A stretch of 64,000 bases of DNA, from positions 1,281,697 to 1,345,696 of the forward strand of contig JAMXIF010001178.1 of NCBI GenBank assembly GCA_028583685.1. The letters run 5' to 3'. This DNA comes from Petaurus breviceps papuanus. Taxonomy: Eukaryota; Chordata; Mammalia; Diprotodontia; Petauridae. This document shows positions 28,330 to 38,856 of the stretch, in pieces. The number at the start of each line of letters is the position of its first letter. Position 1 is the first letter of the stretch. The notes under the pieces were generated by a model, which saw only the letters and a program-made list of their open reading frames with translations, did not search any database and was not told the DNA's origin. The position numbers and the translations under genes were made by a program.

Positions 28330-28620
28330 AATTTTATTAAGTACCTACTATGTTCCAGGTACTTAGCTAAGTACTAGGGATACAAATAAGAAAAAAAAGA
28401 TTATTCTCTTCCTCAAGGAGCTTACATCTAATGGGGAAAGACAACACAAAAAAAGAAATTGAAAAAAAGAGAGGAGAAATGAGAAGATACCCAACATGGG
28501 GGCATAATAGAAAAAAGTTGAGAGTTGGGGTGGGATGAGAAATGAAAAAAATAGATGAGCTTGGTGCCCTCCTTAAATGGAAGTTTGGGGAGGAGATTTC
28601 TACTCCATCCTTCATTCAGA
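28330..28620 (+). repeat. Old unnamed interspersed repeat, head
   Basis: TTTTATTAAGTACCTACTATGTTCCAGGTACTTAGCTAAGTACTAGGGATACAAATAAG, then CTCTTCCTCAAGGAGCTTACATCTAATGGGG, is the left end of the same long family as 34755-35545. Confidence 0.65.
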
Positions 28621-28677
28621 GGGATCCCAGGAGCAGAGGGTACTAAGGAGATGTTAGTCTATCTCTGCTTTCCCCAA

Positions 28678-28800
28678 ATTGTGAGTTCCTAGAAGACTCA
28701 CTTGTTTTTTATCATTTTTTTGTGTGTGTGCACAGTTCTCTACTGCTCTCCCCCACCCCCTGAAATAGATATTCAGTAAATATTTGTTGAATAAATGAAC
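28678..28800 (+). repeat. L2-type LINE 3' end fragment
   Basis: TTGTGAGTTCCTAGAAGACTCACTTG ... AGATATTCAGTAAATATTTGTTGAATAAATGAA follows the L2 3' terminal pattern. Confidence 0.65.
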
Positions 28801-28959
28801 CAGTCTTGCCCGAGTCAAAGAAGCTGTTTTGCTCTGGATAAAAGGACACTAGAAGGGAAAATCATCTCCTTTGGTTCCAGGTCAAGGTTGGTCTGGATTT
28901 AGACACGGGAATCTAGTCTGTGATCCTTCTCAGGGTGATCATTTACCTTTTTTCTGTTT

Positions 28960-29115
28960 ACTGAAGGGGGGATGAATTAAGCATATTTAGGTCTTAAGGT
29001 CTAACCTTTACATTTGACAGAGGAAGAAATTAAGGCATCCATGGAGGTTAGATGTCTTGTCCCAGATTATTCAGATAGGAAATGATAGAGCTTAGATTCA
29101 ATTCAAGGACCTCTG
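28960..29115 (-). repeat. MIR fragment, antisense
   Basis: TACATTTGACAGAGGAAGAAATTAAGGC, then GAGGTTAGATGTCTTGTCCCAGATTATTCAGATAGG, then TTCAAGGACCTCTGACTTCA, is a decayed reverse MIR. Confidence 0.65.
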
Positions 29116-29169
29116 ACTTCAGAGAAAGTGTTTCAAAAGGGCATGACACAAGATGGCAATTGTGCCTGC

Positions 29170-29340
29170 ACAGATGCAATAGAAAGTATATTAGATTCTG
29201 GGGGAAGGACTTGATTTCTGCCACTTAGTCCTTGTATGATCTTGGGGAAATCTCTTCCCTCCCTCAGCCTCAGTTTCCTAATTAATAAAACAAGAAGTTT
29301 GGACTAGATGTAAGTATCTCTTAGAGCTCTAAATCTAGGA
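29170..29340 (+). repeat. MIR fragment, sense
   Basis: CTTGTATGATCTTGGGGAAATCTCTTCCCTCCCTCAGCCTCAGTTTCCTAATTAATAAAACAAG, then GGACTAGATG, is MIR core to 3' part. Confidence 0.75.
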
Positions 29341-29344
29341 TCCT

Positions 29345-29920
29345 AAGATGTGACAGAGCATGGGCAATGCATCTGAATGGATGGGACAGTGATGGGACTG
29401 TGAATGTGTGTGGGTATGTCAGAAATAGTGAGTCCATGTGTGTGGGCAGAGAGGCCAGAGATATTTTTCAGTGGCTGCTCTGGCTACACTCACTATTCAT
29501 CTCTCCCAGACAAGTGAATGCCTAGAAAAAGGGATGGTTCTTTTCTAGAAGGCACAAATGACAGTCTGCCTGTGGTTACCTTCCCCTATCTTCACAAACT
29601 CTGAATGAACCAGCTGCCAAAAGAGGCCTCACACAGAGAGAAGGGTCAGCTCTGGGTCCTTACCATCCTTCTTACATTGCTGCTCCTGACTCAGAAGAAA
29701 GCAAGGCAGGAGATAAGTCTAAGGAGAGTTCAGGAAGGAAGGTTCATGTTTCTTTTACTAATGACCAATTCAGCTGTCTTTATAATTCTAAGTATCCCAT
29801 TAACTCAACCCTGTACCATTCATTTTTAAAGGGTTTCCCATGCAAGTGTCAGAGCCAGAGACATAACAGAAAACTGGTGACTTTCCAAGGAAAATTCAAA
29901 ACAGGCACAGAAGAGACCCC
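29345..29920. other. Unassigned stretch
   Basis: A 74-codon frame begins at 29605 but shows only a weak hydrophobic segment and no recognisable family or splice context. I do not call it a gene. Confidence 0.4.
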
Positions 29921-30150
29921 CCCCCCCCAGTTATTTCTCCTTCCCTTTCTCCATTCCCCCTCCACCTCCCTCTTTTTTCTTCCCTTCATTTCTTCTCTGT
30001 TCTTTCCTCTCCCTCTTCTTCTTTCTTTTCCTCTCCATCCCCTCTCCCTCTTTCCTTTTCCCTCTCTCTTTTCCCCTCCTACTTCTCCCTCTTACTCTCT
30101 CCATCTCTCACTTTTTCTCTCTTTCCCCCTCCCTCTTTCCCTCTCTCTGT
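29921..30150. repeat. Long polypyrimidine tract
   Basis: A C-run leads into about 220 bases of CTCCTTCCCTTT-type sequence with only scattered purines. The 120-codon Leu/Pro/Ser/Phe-rich frame across it is a composition artefact. Confidence 0.92.
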
Positions 30151-30459
30151 GTAGCAATCTTTTTTTCCATCTGAATCTCTTAAATAAATTCTGCCCACCA
30201 CAAGCTAAGACTCAAGTCAGCACCATGGGTAGGGGCTGAAGCTTGGTCCTTCCCAATCTCCACTGCAGGGAGTAAGACCTGCTACTGAGACAACAAGGCA
30301 GGGCAAAGGTTCTTGGTGATAGGAAGTCAAGCTGCGAGGCTTCTTTGTGCTTCAAGTTCTCTGACTTCTCTGCAGCTATTAATGAGCCCCAAACTGTTGA
30401 AGAAAAGAAGGGAGGCCCTGTGATACTACTCGTTTTTTGCATTACTCGTTTAGAAATTC

Positions 30460-30725
30460 AGCTTCACAATAGAAGCCATCTCATTCCATCCTAATATTAC
30501 ACCAATATTCATCCATGTCATCCTCATGCCTTGAACATCCTCCTTTCCACCTGCTTAAAGGTGACAGCATGGGGTAGTATAAAGAACACTCGTTTTAGAG
30601 TCAGAAGGCTTGGGTTCAAACCCAACAATGTACTTACTGTTCTAAACATCAAGAACTAATATTTTTCAAGACTCATCTCAAATCATGCTTTTCCTGTGAA
30701 GCCTCTTCTGACTAACTCAGGCCAT
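30460..30725. repeat. Possible L2/MIR patchwork
   Basis: GTGGGG-type SINE head sequence (GACAGCATGGGGTAGTATAAAGAACACTCGTTTTAGAGTCAGAAGGCTTGGGTTCAAACCC, 30562-30625) is a MIR tRNA-like head. Flanking CCATGTCATCCTCATGCCTTGAACATCC resembles L2. Both are partial. Confidence 0.5.
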
Positions 30726-30729
30726 AGGA

Positions 30730-30925
30730 AGCTCACAGTATTTAAAGCTGGAAGAGACTTTGGAGATCGTCTCATCTAATTCCTGCATTTAGAGATGGGG
30801 AAACCAAGGACCAGAGATTTAAAGTGAGTCATCCAAGGTGACACAGAGTAAATAATCAGGGATTTGATCAGGGATTTGAACCCATTTTCGGTGACTCTAA
30901 ATTCAGTGTTTTTTCCATTGCATTG
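30730..30925 (-). repeat. MIR-related SINE, antisense
   Basis: TTTAAAGCTGGAAGAGACTTTGGAGATCGTCTCATCTAATTCCTGCATTTAGAGATGGGGAAACCAAGGACCAGAGA, then GATTTGAACCC, is the reversed MIR-type body with the common AGAGCTGGAAGGGACCTTAGAGATC motif. Confidence 0.75.
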
Positions 30926-30929
30926 CACT

Positions 30930-31510
30930 CCAAGCTCTTCATCTATACCACTCTTCAAGTGTTGCTCATTCACTGTCTTAGTCATAAACCCTCTTCTCAA
31001 TAAAACGTCAAGCTTCTACCTCTAGGGTAGGGGCTATGCTTCCTCTCATTAATATGATTTAAAGAACCTTGTACAAAAATTCCATCTCTGCCATAGATGA
31101 CTCAATTTTCCATATCTACAAAATGGGAATAATCCGCAGAACTTTGTAGAATGGGGACCATGAAGAGGATAAATGAGCTTGGGAGACAGAATGTATTGAT
31201 TGTTATTAATATCATGCTCCATCTCCTTTAAGGACTAGAGTCTGGATAATTATATTCAGTTCATAATCTCATTATGCCATGGATGGGGTCACAAATGGGA
31301 GCTAGCAAGGCAACATCCTGGGCTGTCAACTCTTGACTTTGAGGGCTGTGTGACTTCAGTTCCATCAGCCCCTCTCTGAATGTTTAACCATGTTTGGTGG
31401 CCTTAGAGCATCTTTGAAGGAAGCAGATGGGCCTGTCAACTACACTTATGCCTAACCTTCCCAAATGCAGTCAAGCAAGCCAGAGAACATCCAAAAGATT
31501 CCTCAGAGCA
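30930..31510. other. Unassigned stretch
   Basis: Mixed sequence with L2-like shreds (CTTCTACCTCTAGGGTAGGGGCTATGC at about 31013) but no callable feature or gene. Confidence 0.4.
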
Positions 31511-31680
31511 GCTGGTGGGGGCTCCGTGTTGCTATCACGTGGGACACATGATGCTAATTAACATTAATAAATGCACAGGAAAATGAAGGCGGCTTGGACC
31601 ACTCAGCTGTAATGCTGAGGCTCATTGGTGAGGGGAATGATTAACTGGCTTCATTATTTCAGGCTCCTGCCTTTAAGGGG
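31511..31680. promoter_or_regulatory. Candidate conserved noncoding block
   Basis: Unique, with TATCACGTGGGACACATGATGCTAATTAACATTAATAAATGCACAGG: an E-box CACGTG and clustered homeodomain cores. A second cluster, GAATGATTAACTGGCTTCATTATTTC, lies at 31636-31661. It matches no repeat I know. Function is inferred only. Confidence 0.3.
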
Positions 31681-32325
31681 AGGGAGAGGGGAAATGGGAA
31701 ACAGGAGGGGAAGGGGTTGTAAGGACTGATGGGAGGAATGGGACTCTGGGAAGCTTTAGGGTTCAAGAAAGACTAAGCCCTTTGGTGAGCTATCACAGGG
31801 CTGGACATCCAGAAAAGGCTCTCCAGGTGGGCGGTGGAACTGGAGGTAGGGAGGGATGCCCTCCCTAGAGCCGGTTTATGCCAGTTCCTATGAAGTCTAG
31901 CCAAATCAGATTCTACCAGTTCTCAAAGTAACCTAGATTATTAAGGCTGGAAAAAAAAACCTTATAGATCAACCTCGCACTCTTTGGGTCAGGTCCATAG
32001 GGTTGAGGCTTAAGCTGTGGCAGAACATTTGGTGGGAGGCTACCTTATTCAATTGTTGAGGGGATGGGGAAGTCCTTTGAAAATTTTAAGATGTTCTATA
32101 GAAATAAGTTACTGTTTTTGCTATTGTTGTTGTTAGAGACTAAGTTTGAACATTTGGTCATACCATTCTTTGTCCTCTTCATGTTTTTTAAACCTAAATA
32201 ATCCCATTAACATTAGAGACCATTTCCCCCAACCATATATGTAGGGATCTGGTGCTACCTCTCTGAATATTGTTATCAGAGTTTTTGACACCACAAACCA
32301 ATGACTTTCATAGAATCATAGCATA
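31681..32325. other. Unassigned stretch
   Basis: G-rich to about 31740, then ordinary sequence. No gene or named repeat beyond SINE-like shreds such as ATTAAGGCTGGAAAAAAAAACCTTATAGATC at about 31940. Confidence 0.4.
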
Positions 32326-32640
32326 TTAATGCTGGAAGGGACTTTAGAGCTGAAGATTATCTATCTCCCCTATCCCATTTTACAAAAGAACAAAAAGTAA
32401 ATTTAAGCTCTTACTGAGTGCCAAGCACTGTGCAAAGTCCTTGAGATGCAAAAAGCCAAGACACTTGCCCCACTCTAACTTAGGACAAGCCTATGGGAGA
32501 GTTCAGTGGCCTGGGAGGGGCACTGATACATCACAATGAGAGGTGGGGGATGAGAGGCTCGGAAGAGGGGCCAAAAAGCAGAAGTTAGGCTTTCACTTGG
32601 GTCTGCTGACTCTTTCCACAACACCACCTTGTTTTCCAAT
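32326..32640. repeat. MIR shred followed by old unnamed repeat head
   Basis: TAATGCTGGAAGGGACTTTAGAGCTGAAGATTATC, then CTTACTGAGTGCCAAGCACTGTGCAAAGTCCTTGAGATGC, resemble the reversed MIR motif and the head of the long unnamed family. Confidence 0.45.
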
Positions 32641-32839
32641 CCTTGTTTGATGAAACTGCAAGGATAGTTCCAGTTGCTAGAGGGGTCTTACAGAATTTAA
32701 AAAATTTTATTTCACCTTAACTTAAAAAACCAAAACCATACCAAACAATGCTACAGGGAAAAAGTTTTCTTTGGGTGGGGATGGGTATGAAGAAGTGATA
32801 AACATTAGTTTGGGGGACTGTGCATGTCTCAAACTTAGA

Positions 32840-32875
32840 TGTTTTGTTTTGTTTTGTTTTTTGTTTGTTTGTTGT
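32840..32875 (+). repeat. (TTTTG)n simple repeat
   Basis: TTTTGTTTTGTTTTGTTTTTTGTTTGTTTG lies at about 32841-32872. Confidence 0.85.
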
Positions 32876-33094
32876 TCTGAATTTCTCAAAGATTGGGAAT
32901 TATCATTTTAGTATGTGAAGTTACCCTGGCAACCAGGGAACTTGTGAAGATCCCTGGTTAAGAGAGCCTGTTGTGCTTGAATTCTTCTCCTGGGTTGATT
33001 TCCCACCTGTTGTGATAGAAGGGGCATTGGGAAGGCATATTCCCATCTCTAAGTTATCCTCCTTCCATAGCCCGCCCCTTCTCTTTCTATTAGT

Positions 33095-33240
33095 TGGTAG
33101 CTTGGTGCAGTGGAGGGAGCTCCAATGACCTGGGAGTAAGTCCTGTCTCTGCCACCTGTGGGCAAGTCCCTTTACCTCTCCAGCCTCCAGGACTAGATGA
33201 CCTTTTCTGTACTTTCCAGTGCTAAATCTGTGTTCCTATG
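33095..33240 (+). repeat. MIR fragment, sense
   Basis: TAGCTTGGTGCAGTGGAGGGAGCTCCAATGACCTGGGAG, then GTCTCTGCCACCTGTGGGCAAGTCCCTTTACCTCTCCAGCC, then GACTAGATGACC, is a MIR head and core. Confidence 0.8.
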
Positions 33241-33249
33241 ATGAGTGAA

Positions 33250-33470
33250 AGAATTAGTGTCTCATTAATATTGCTATATGCCAAGCAGTGGTGATAAAAA
33301 TAGAAAAAACAAGACTTTTTTGCTCTCATGCTCACAGTCTAATTAGGGGAGCCAGTTCAGGTAGGAGGGTTCAGTTGCCTAGAGGTTGTAAAGCTATAGC
33401 AGATGGGCAAAAGTCAAGGCCTAAGAGGAAGTCCTTAGGGTGCATCAGATTTCTCTCCCTGGGATGGAGA
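33250..33470 (+). repeat. Old unnamed interspersed repeat, head
   Basis: TATGCCAAGCAGTGGTGATAAAAATAG, then TTGCTCTCATGCTCACAGTCTAATTAGGGGAG, matches the left end of the unnamed family in diverged form. Confidence 0.5.
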
Positions 33471-33845
33471 GAGCCTGGATAGGACTGGCATCATACTTTG
33501 GAAAGGGGGAATGGGCCCAAAGTTTGGAGTGAGCAGGGATTCTGGGTTCCTTCTGGCACTGATGGGGATGGAGAGAGGATCAGAAGAGGAAAAGGGTAAG
33601 GAGGCATTGGGAGGAAGGTTGGAGGTAGGATCTGGGCAGCCTGGAGTAGGAAAGAGAGAGGACAAATGGATTGGTTCTAGCTTTGGCTGTGCCCCTTCAG
33701 GCTCCTGAGGGTGTCCAAAATTTGGGAGCCCCCTTTAGGTTTCTCCTTTGACATGTAAATCCCCTTGGGAGGAGCGAAGCTTGGTATACCTACAACATTT
33801 CAGTGTGAATTTATTACACAGTTTAATCTCTGATAGCGGTGGCAT
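33471..33845. other. Unassigned stretch
   Basis: Purine-rich (GGAGAGAGGATCAGAAGAGGAAAAGGG) and without a credible gene. Opposed short frames on both strands are compositional. Confidence 0.4.
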
Positions 33846-34160
33846 CAATCAGTTCAAATATTTATTAAATGTCTTCAGTGTGCAAGGAACCTATCCTGAG
33901 GTGGAATAAGAATAAATAAGACAGAATCTCTACCCTCAAGGAGGTTATAGTCTAGTTCAAGAGACAAGACAGACATGAGAAACTGCAGCAAATGATAAAG
34001 ACAGTAATTGCTGAAGGACAGATGGGAGAGATTACTATGGTTTGGGAAAGGCTTTTTGGAAGATGCAGCATTTGAACTAGGCTTTGACTGAATCAATCGT
34101 ATAGGTGTTTCTGATTCTACCAGGGAGCAAGGAAAGGTTGACAGCATCGACAATACTCAT
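33846..34160 (+). repeat. Old unnamed interspersed repeat, head
   Basis: AAATATTTATTAAATGTCTTCAGTGTGCAAGG, TACCCTCAAGGAGGTTATAGTCTAG, and GGTTTGGGAAAGGCTTTTTGGAAGATGCAGCATTTGAACTAGGC follow the same order as 34755-35000. Confidence 0.65.
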
Positions 34161-34519
34161 TGCCTTTGCTGGTTTTCCCCCCACTCCAAGGCCACCCCAT
34201 TCTTTTTTGGTAGTGAATGACCCCAACCTTTAGATTTAGGGCAAACTAAATGGGGATTTCAGTGATCACCTGAAATAGTCAACACCTTCTCAACTCTCTC
34301 AATCTCCTATACCCTTTGTTTGGAGGGCTGGAGAGTTGGAGTACTAAATTCTTCCCAAAACTTTCCTTTATAGAGGTGTGAGATCTGAAATTTCTAGGTG
34401 GCTCTCCATTTTGCATCAATATCTCTACTTGGTTTGGACTCCATAGAACTTCATGTTTGTACCCAGTACCCTCAGTAGATTCCTCTCCCTCCATTATATT
34501 GTATTATTCTATTGTAAGT

Positions 34520-34685
34520 AGTTTAATCTTTCTGGTCAGAACCTCACTTTCCTTATCTGTATAAGGGGGCTAATAATCTCTACCCTATTTACCTCACAGA
34601 GCTAAGAGGATTGAATGAGATAATGTATGTGAAAGTATGTCGTAAGTGATTAAGCAAGGTATAAATGTGTCATTATTTTCTTTTT
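34520..34685 (+). repeat. MIR fragment, sense
   Basis: CTCACTTTCCTTATCTGTATAAGGGGGCTAATAATCTCTACCCTATTTACCTCACAGAGCTAAGAGGATTGAATGAGATAATGTATGTGAAAG is the 3' half of MIR. Confidence 0.9.
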
Positions 34686-34754
34686 CATAAATACCTTTTG
34701 TTTTTATATCACCTACATTTCCTAATATGTCCCTCTTCTCCTCCCTCAGAAAGC

Positions 34755-35545
34755 CATGTCAGTCAACAAGCATTTATTAAGTGCCTATTATGTTCCAGAT
34801 ATTGTCCTAAAGTATAAAAAGAAGGTAAAAGACAGTCCTGCTCTCAAGGAGCTTGGAACAACTATGTACAAACAAAATATATACGGGATAAATAGGAGAT
34901 GATTTTTAGGGGGAAGACATTGAGATACTGAGGGTGAGCAGGAAAGGCTTCTTGCAGAAGGTGGGACTTTATTGGAGACTTGAAGGAAGCCAAGGAAGCT
35001 AAGATGTGAAACTCCAGATGGAGAGAGATCCAGGCATGAGGGACAGCAAATGTAAAAGCTTGGAGTTGGGAGACAGGAATAGCAAGGAGACAAGTGTTGG
35101 ATTGCAGAGTACATCGAAGTAGTGGTAGTGTAAAGTATCAAGAAGACTATGGAGGGCTTTAAAAACGACAGTGTTTTATATTCTATTTTGGAGCACCAGG
35201 ATACCACTCGTGTTGACTGAATGGGTATGGTGTAGAATGTATGACATGGTGAGACTTGAGCTTTAGGAAGATCAATTTGACAGCTGAGTGGAGAATGGTT
35301 TGGAGTGGGGAGAGACTTGGGGCAGGGAGACCAACCAGCAAGCTATTGAAATGGCCCAGGTGTGGTATGAAGTGATGATGCAATAGCATCAAGGGAAAAA
35401 AGGGGACACATAGAAGAGATGTTATGTAGGGAGAAATGACAGGACTTGGCACCTGATTTGGATATGGTAGAGAGGTAAGAGAAAGGGAGGAGCTGAGGAT
35501 GACACTAGGTTTTGAACCCAGGTGACTGGGAGTACTGAATTCCTA
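34755..35545 (+). repeat. Old unnamed interspersed repeat, best copy
   Basis: Order seen: AAGCATTTATTAAGTGCCTATTATGTTCCAG; CAGTCCTGCTCTCAAGGAGCTTGG; AACTATGTACAAACAAAATATATACGGGATAAATAGGAGATG; GGACTTGAAGGAAGCC (imperfect); GAGAGATCCAGGCATGAGGGACAGC; GGAAGATCAATTTGACAGCTGAGTGGAGAATGG; GAGACCAACCAGCAAGC; CAGGACTTGGCACCTGATTTGG. This is the longest copy in the window. The 139- and 89-codon reverse frames across it are spurious, as the same DNA recurs as repeat elsewhere. Confidence 0.7.
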
Positions 35546-36375
35546 ATTAATTTATGAAATTATGAAGTAGGGCAGGCACACGTGGTTCTTTGGGTACTTT
35601 CTGGGAAAGACCATGATGGCAGTGGGAAGTGAGGCTGCAATCACACTTTAATAAGGCACAGAGGGTATTGGGATGAACAGGCACAGAAAGTACAGAGACA
35701 AGGGGTGAAGAGGGGCACAGAGGCAGATAGCATGGGATGGTAAAGGAAGGAAGGCTGTATGGACAAGAGAATGGGAAGCCTGAGAAGTAATCCCTCACTC
35801 AAAGAATCACTCAGCCATGGATTAGAGCTGGGGGGGTGGGTGGGGCTTATTTCTATAAGGTGTTTTTTGGAAACAGCCTCTTATCTGTGCCACCTTGGGG
35901 TGAGTTCATTAACATGTCCAGGTCATCTCAAAGTTGTCAGTAAAACTTTAAGTTTATATGTCCTCATCATCCTAAAGTTATCAGCACCATTTGGTGACCT
36001 GTTGGCATTTATCGTGCAGGTCGGGAATTTATCTGGGATTTACTTATCAGAGGACCAAAAGGCCCTGACAACAAAGCCTAAATGACTCCTCCTGATTTGG
36101 CACATATTGCCAGGTGTGATTTTTGGTTAATAGATGATACAATTGGTAAATTTGATCTTTAGGATGATTTGTATGTGACTTCTAGGTTCTCCTTTGCAAT
36201 CCTACTTCCTGTTATTGCTACTTTATACTGGCTGTTTATGAAATTTGCTTACTATATTGTCTACAAGTGGGGAATGGCCAAGGGGAATAGAACAAGACAC
36301 AATTTTAATGTAAGTACTCTCAACAGTTTTAAGGAATTTAGGGAGAGGAGGGGATTTGGTGGGGAGGGATAGAGA
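35546..36375. other. Unassigned stretch
   Basis: No named repeat. The 108-codon frame from 35759 has no recognisable domain or splice context and is probably chance. Confidence 0.4.
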
Positions 36376-36485
36376 GTTCGGTTTTGTGCACGTAGACTTT
36401 TAGATGCCTATGAAATATCCAGTTTGAAATTCTCAATAGGCAATTGGAAGTGGGAGACTAGAGATAAGGAGAGAGATAATGGATG
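36376..36485 (+). repeat. Old unnamed interspersed repeat, internal piece
   Basis: TTAGATGCCTATGAAATATCCAGTTTGAAATTCTCAATAGGCAATTGGAAGTGGGAGACTAGAGATAAGGAGAGAGAT matches the family's AGATGTCCAACAGGCAGTTGG...GGAGCTCAGGAGAGAGAT part. Confidence 0.6.
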
Positions 36486-36960
36486 GATATCTCTTACAAC
36501 AAAAAAAAAAATAAAGGAGAGAAAAAAAATCCAGTTCAGGAAAATTAACCAAAATGAATGTATTTAAATGTGTTATTATTAATTATGAGTACTTTGTAAG
36601 GTTAGGGGAATTTGAAACCAAAGATTCTCACACATCTGTAGGCAGGACAAGATAAGGGTCAGAATTTTCAAATGTGAGCAAGACCTTTCACCCTGAGCTC
36701 TCTGATGAGATGTCCTATTAATTGCTGCTCTAACAAAGTGGGAGAATCTAACCTGTCTTTGCTAAGTTGTTTTCTTCATCACCAAGGCTGGTCTATAAGA
36801 GGGCTTGGGAAAAAATGTCCTTTGGACCTGGTGAAAGAAGTCAAGGCTCATTTGCACAAGGTTGTGAATATAGGAGAGATACAAACAAACAAGGACTCCC
36901 AAATACCCAACCAGCCTCAATGAATATTTCATGACAAAAGAAAGCTCTGGTATTTTGCTG
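36486..36960. other. Unassigned stretch
   Basis: Contains a short A-run at about 36505. No callable feature. Confidence 0.4.
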
Positions 36961-37160
36961 GATTGCTTCAATTAGCTCTCCAGACTCATTCTCATGCTAA
37001 TAATAAGCTTGCTTATCATAATGGTTTATTAATCTATTTCACAGTGTGAATTTATACAGTAATGGATCACAGAGACCTCCTGCTGCCACCTTTATTGGAT
37101 ATAAATGACTTCCTAATTGCTATTGATCATTAAAGCAGTTCAGTGCTGTTGTGGGTTTCT
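36961..37160. promoter_or_regulatory. Candidate conserved noncoding block
   Basis: Unique AT-rich DNA dense in ATTA/TAAT homeodomain cores: CAATTAGC, GCTAATAATAAGC, GTTTATTAATC, CAGTAATGG and TCCTAATTGC, within 160 bases. It does not look like any repeat in the window. This texture is typical of developmental enhancers; function is inferred. Confidence 0.35.
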
Positions 37161-37599
37161 AAGAGCCCAGAAGGGGCTTTTGAAGACCTGAGATCTAGGA
37201 ATCTTTAGTTTTGGACTGCTTTATATTTCTAGTGGAGGCTTGAGAAGTGAACTCAGGGTAAAGTCACTGGGTCAAACATATCTTTGTTTTTCTTTTCTGG
37301 TTCCAACTATTGACCTGTTTCTGTGCTTAGGGTTTCCTCGTGCTTGGCATTGCTCTGGATGCTCCAAATAGTCATAGACATTGGTATTAAACTGCAGAGG
37401 AAAGAGAATTGAGGAAATCATTTGGAAGTTATTCACAATCTCTTGGTCCCCTGTCCCTTTTGGGTTCAGGATATTCCCATTTCCTAAGATTCCTATAAGA
37501 TAAAGTTCAATTTCCAGGTCAGTGACTAAGAAAAGAGAAACTTTACTCTTCTGAACTTCACACTAGCATAAAGAAGATGACAACAAAAACTTATATTTC
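37161..37599. other. Unassigned stretch
   Basis: No gene, RNA or named repeat recognised. Confidence 0.4.
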
Positions 37600-37855
37600 T
37601 GTGCAGAGTATAAACTCCTTGATATCAGGGACTATCTTGTATCCCTAGATCCTAGCATAGTGCCTTAAACATAGTAGGTAGTTAGTAAATGCTTACAGAA
37701 TTAAATATAAAGTGCTTTAAGGTTTACAAAGTGCTTTTCTCACAGCATCAGTAGGTAATGGATATTTATGTAGCCATTTTCTCCCTTATTCCCGTTGTAC
37801 ACGAGAAAAAACTGAGACACAGAGAAATTCAGCTTGTTTAGCTGTCTGTGTCTCT
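37600..37855. repeat. L2 3' end (sense) followed by decayed CORE-SINE
   Basis: GAGTATAAACTCCTTGATATCAGGGACTATCTTGTATCCCTAGATCCTAGCATAGTGCC, then AACATAGTAGGTAGTTAGTAAATGCTTAC, is L2. From about 37705, AAAGTGCTTTAAGGTTTACAAAGTGCTTTTCTCACAGC leads to a GAGAAAAAACTGAGACACAGAGA relic of an antisense CORE-SINE. Confidence 0.75.
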
Positions 37856-38660
37856 CAAATTTAATTAAGAGACTAACTTTTCAATAACATATCAATACAA
37901 GCAACTAAACTTCAGTAACTTCCTTTATATAAATTAATTTCAATGCATAAAATATCATAACAGTTTTTGAGTAACTGTAAGTTCTCATCATGATTCTTTG
38001 TTTATCTGTTCATTCTCATTCATTTTTCCTCTCACATGGTTTGGAGGCAATAGTTGGATAGCCAGCCCAGAACCAAGACAACCTGTTGTTCAAATTCCAT
38101 CTCTGACACCTACTGTGACCCTTAGCAAGGCCATTAACCAATCAGTACTCTAGGTAACACACTAAGTCTATGAGTTACAAAGAAGGTGTTGACTTGCAAC
38201 GGTGAAGGGAGGCTTCCTCACCTGAGGCTTCTCTATGTTGGTTAAACTATAGGTCTGTGCCCTCTGACCGTTTAGTACTTTTGATTCTATTGTTATTTTT
38301 CACTTAGCAACATTTTGCATAGCTCTTTCCAGATTTTCTTTTTTTTGGGCGCAGCTCCCAAGGCAGTCTATTTCTTTCTGGTTTCCAGACAGTGTCACAT
38401 TTTATTCGTGACAAATAACATGGATTTGTTAACCAAACCCCCTCATCTTTCTGCCCTCACCTCTCACCATACATCATTTTGCTTGCCAAGATAGAAGGTG
38501 ATAAATCTGGTCTAGAATATTACTCTGTTTCTGTGGTGCCCAATACCTCATAAAGACTGGAGAAGGCAGGTCCTTTGTTGAGTATTTTCATCCATGGACA
38601 TTCAGCATCATAGCTTCTTGAGGTTAGGAACTGTTTCATTTTTGTCTATGTTTTCCCACT
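37856..38660. other. Unassigned stretch
   Basis: A short MIR-like piece (AATTCCATCTCTGACACCTACTGTGACCCTTAGCAAGGCC) is visible at about 38090-38130. The remainder is unnamed. Confidence 0.4.
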
Positions 38661-38775
38661 GCCTTGGGACATAGGTTTAGAGCTGGAAAGTACCTTAGAA
38701 GTCATCTAGTCCAACCGTTTGGTTTTACAAACCAGACAAGGTCATATAGGTAGCAAGTAGCAGAATTGTTCTTGG
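38661..38775 (-). repeat. MIR-related SINE, antisense fragment
   Basis: TTTAGAGCTGGAAAGTACCTTAGAAGTCATCTAGTCCAACC, then ACAAACCAGACAAGGTCATATAGG, is the common reversed MIR-type motif. Confidence 0.75.
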
Positions 38776-38856
38776 AACTCACTCCACTTTGTATTAGCTA
38801 TTCTCCCAGGTTTTACCTCTATGGAACAAGATGCCCCTTTCAGGTTAACTTAATGG

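Noticed and set aside
29877-30239. 120-codon Leu/Pro/Ser/Phe-rich frame
   Set aside because: It is a translation of a polypyrimidine tract.
34788-35452. Reverse-strand frames of 139 and 89 codons
   Set aside because: The DNA belongs to an old interspersed repeat present several times in the window, and the frames are not shared between copies.
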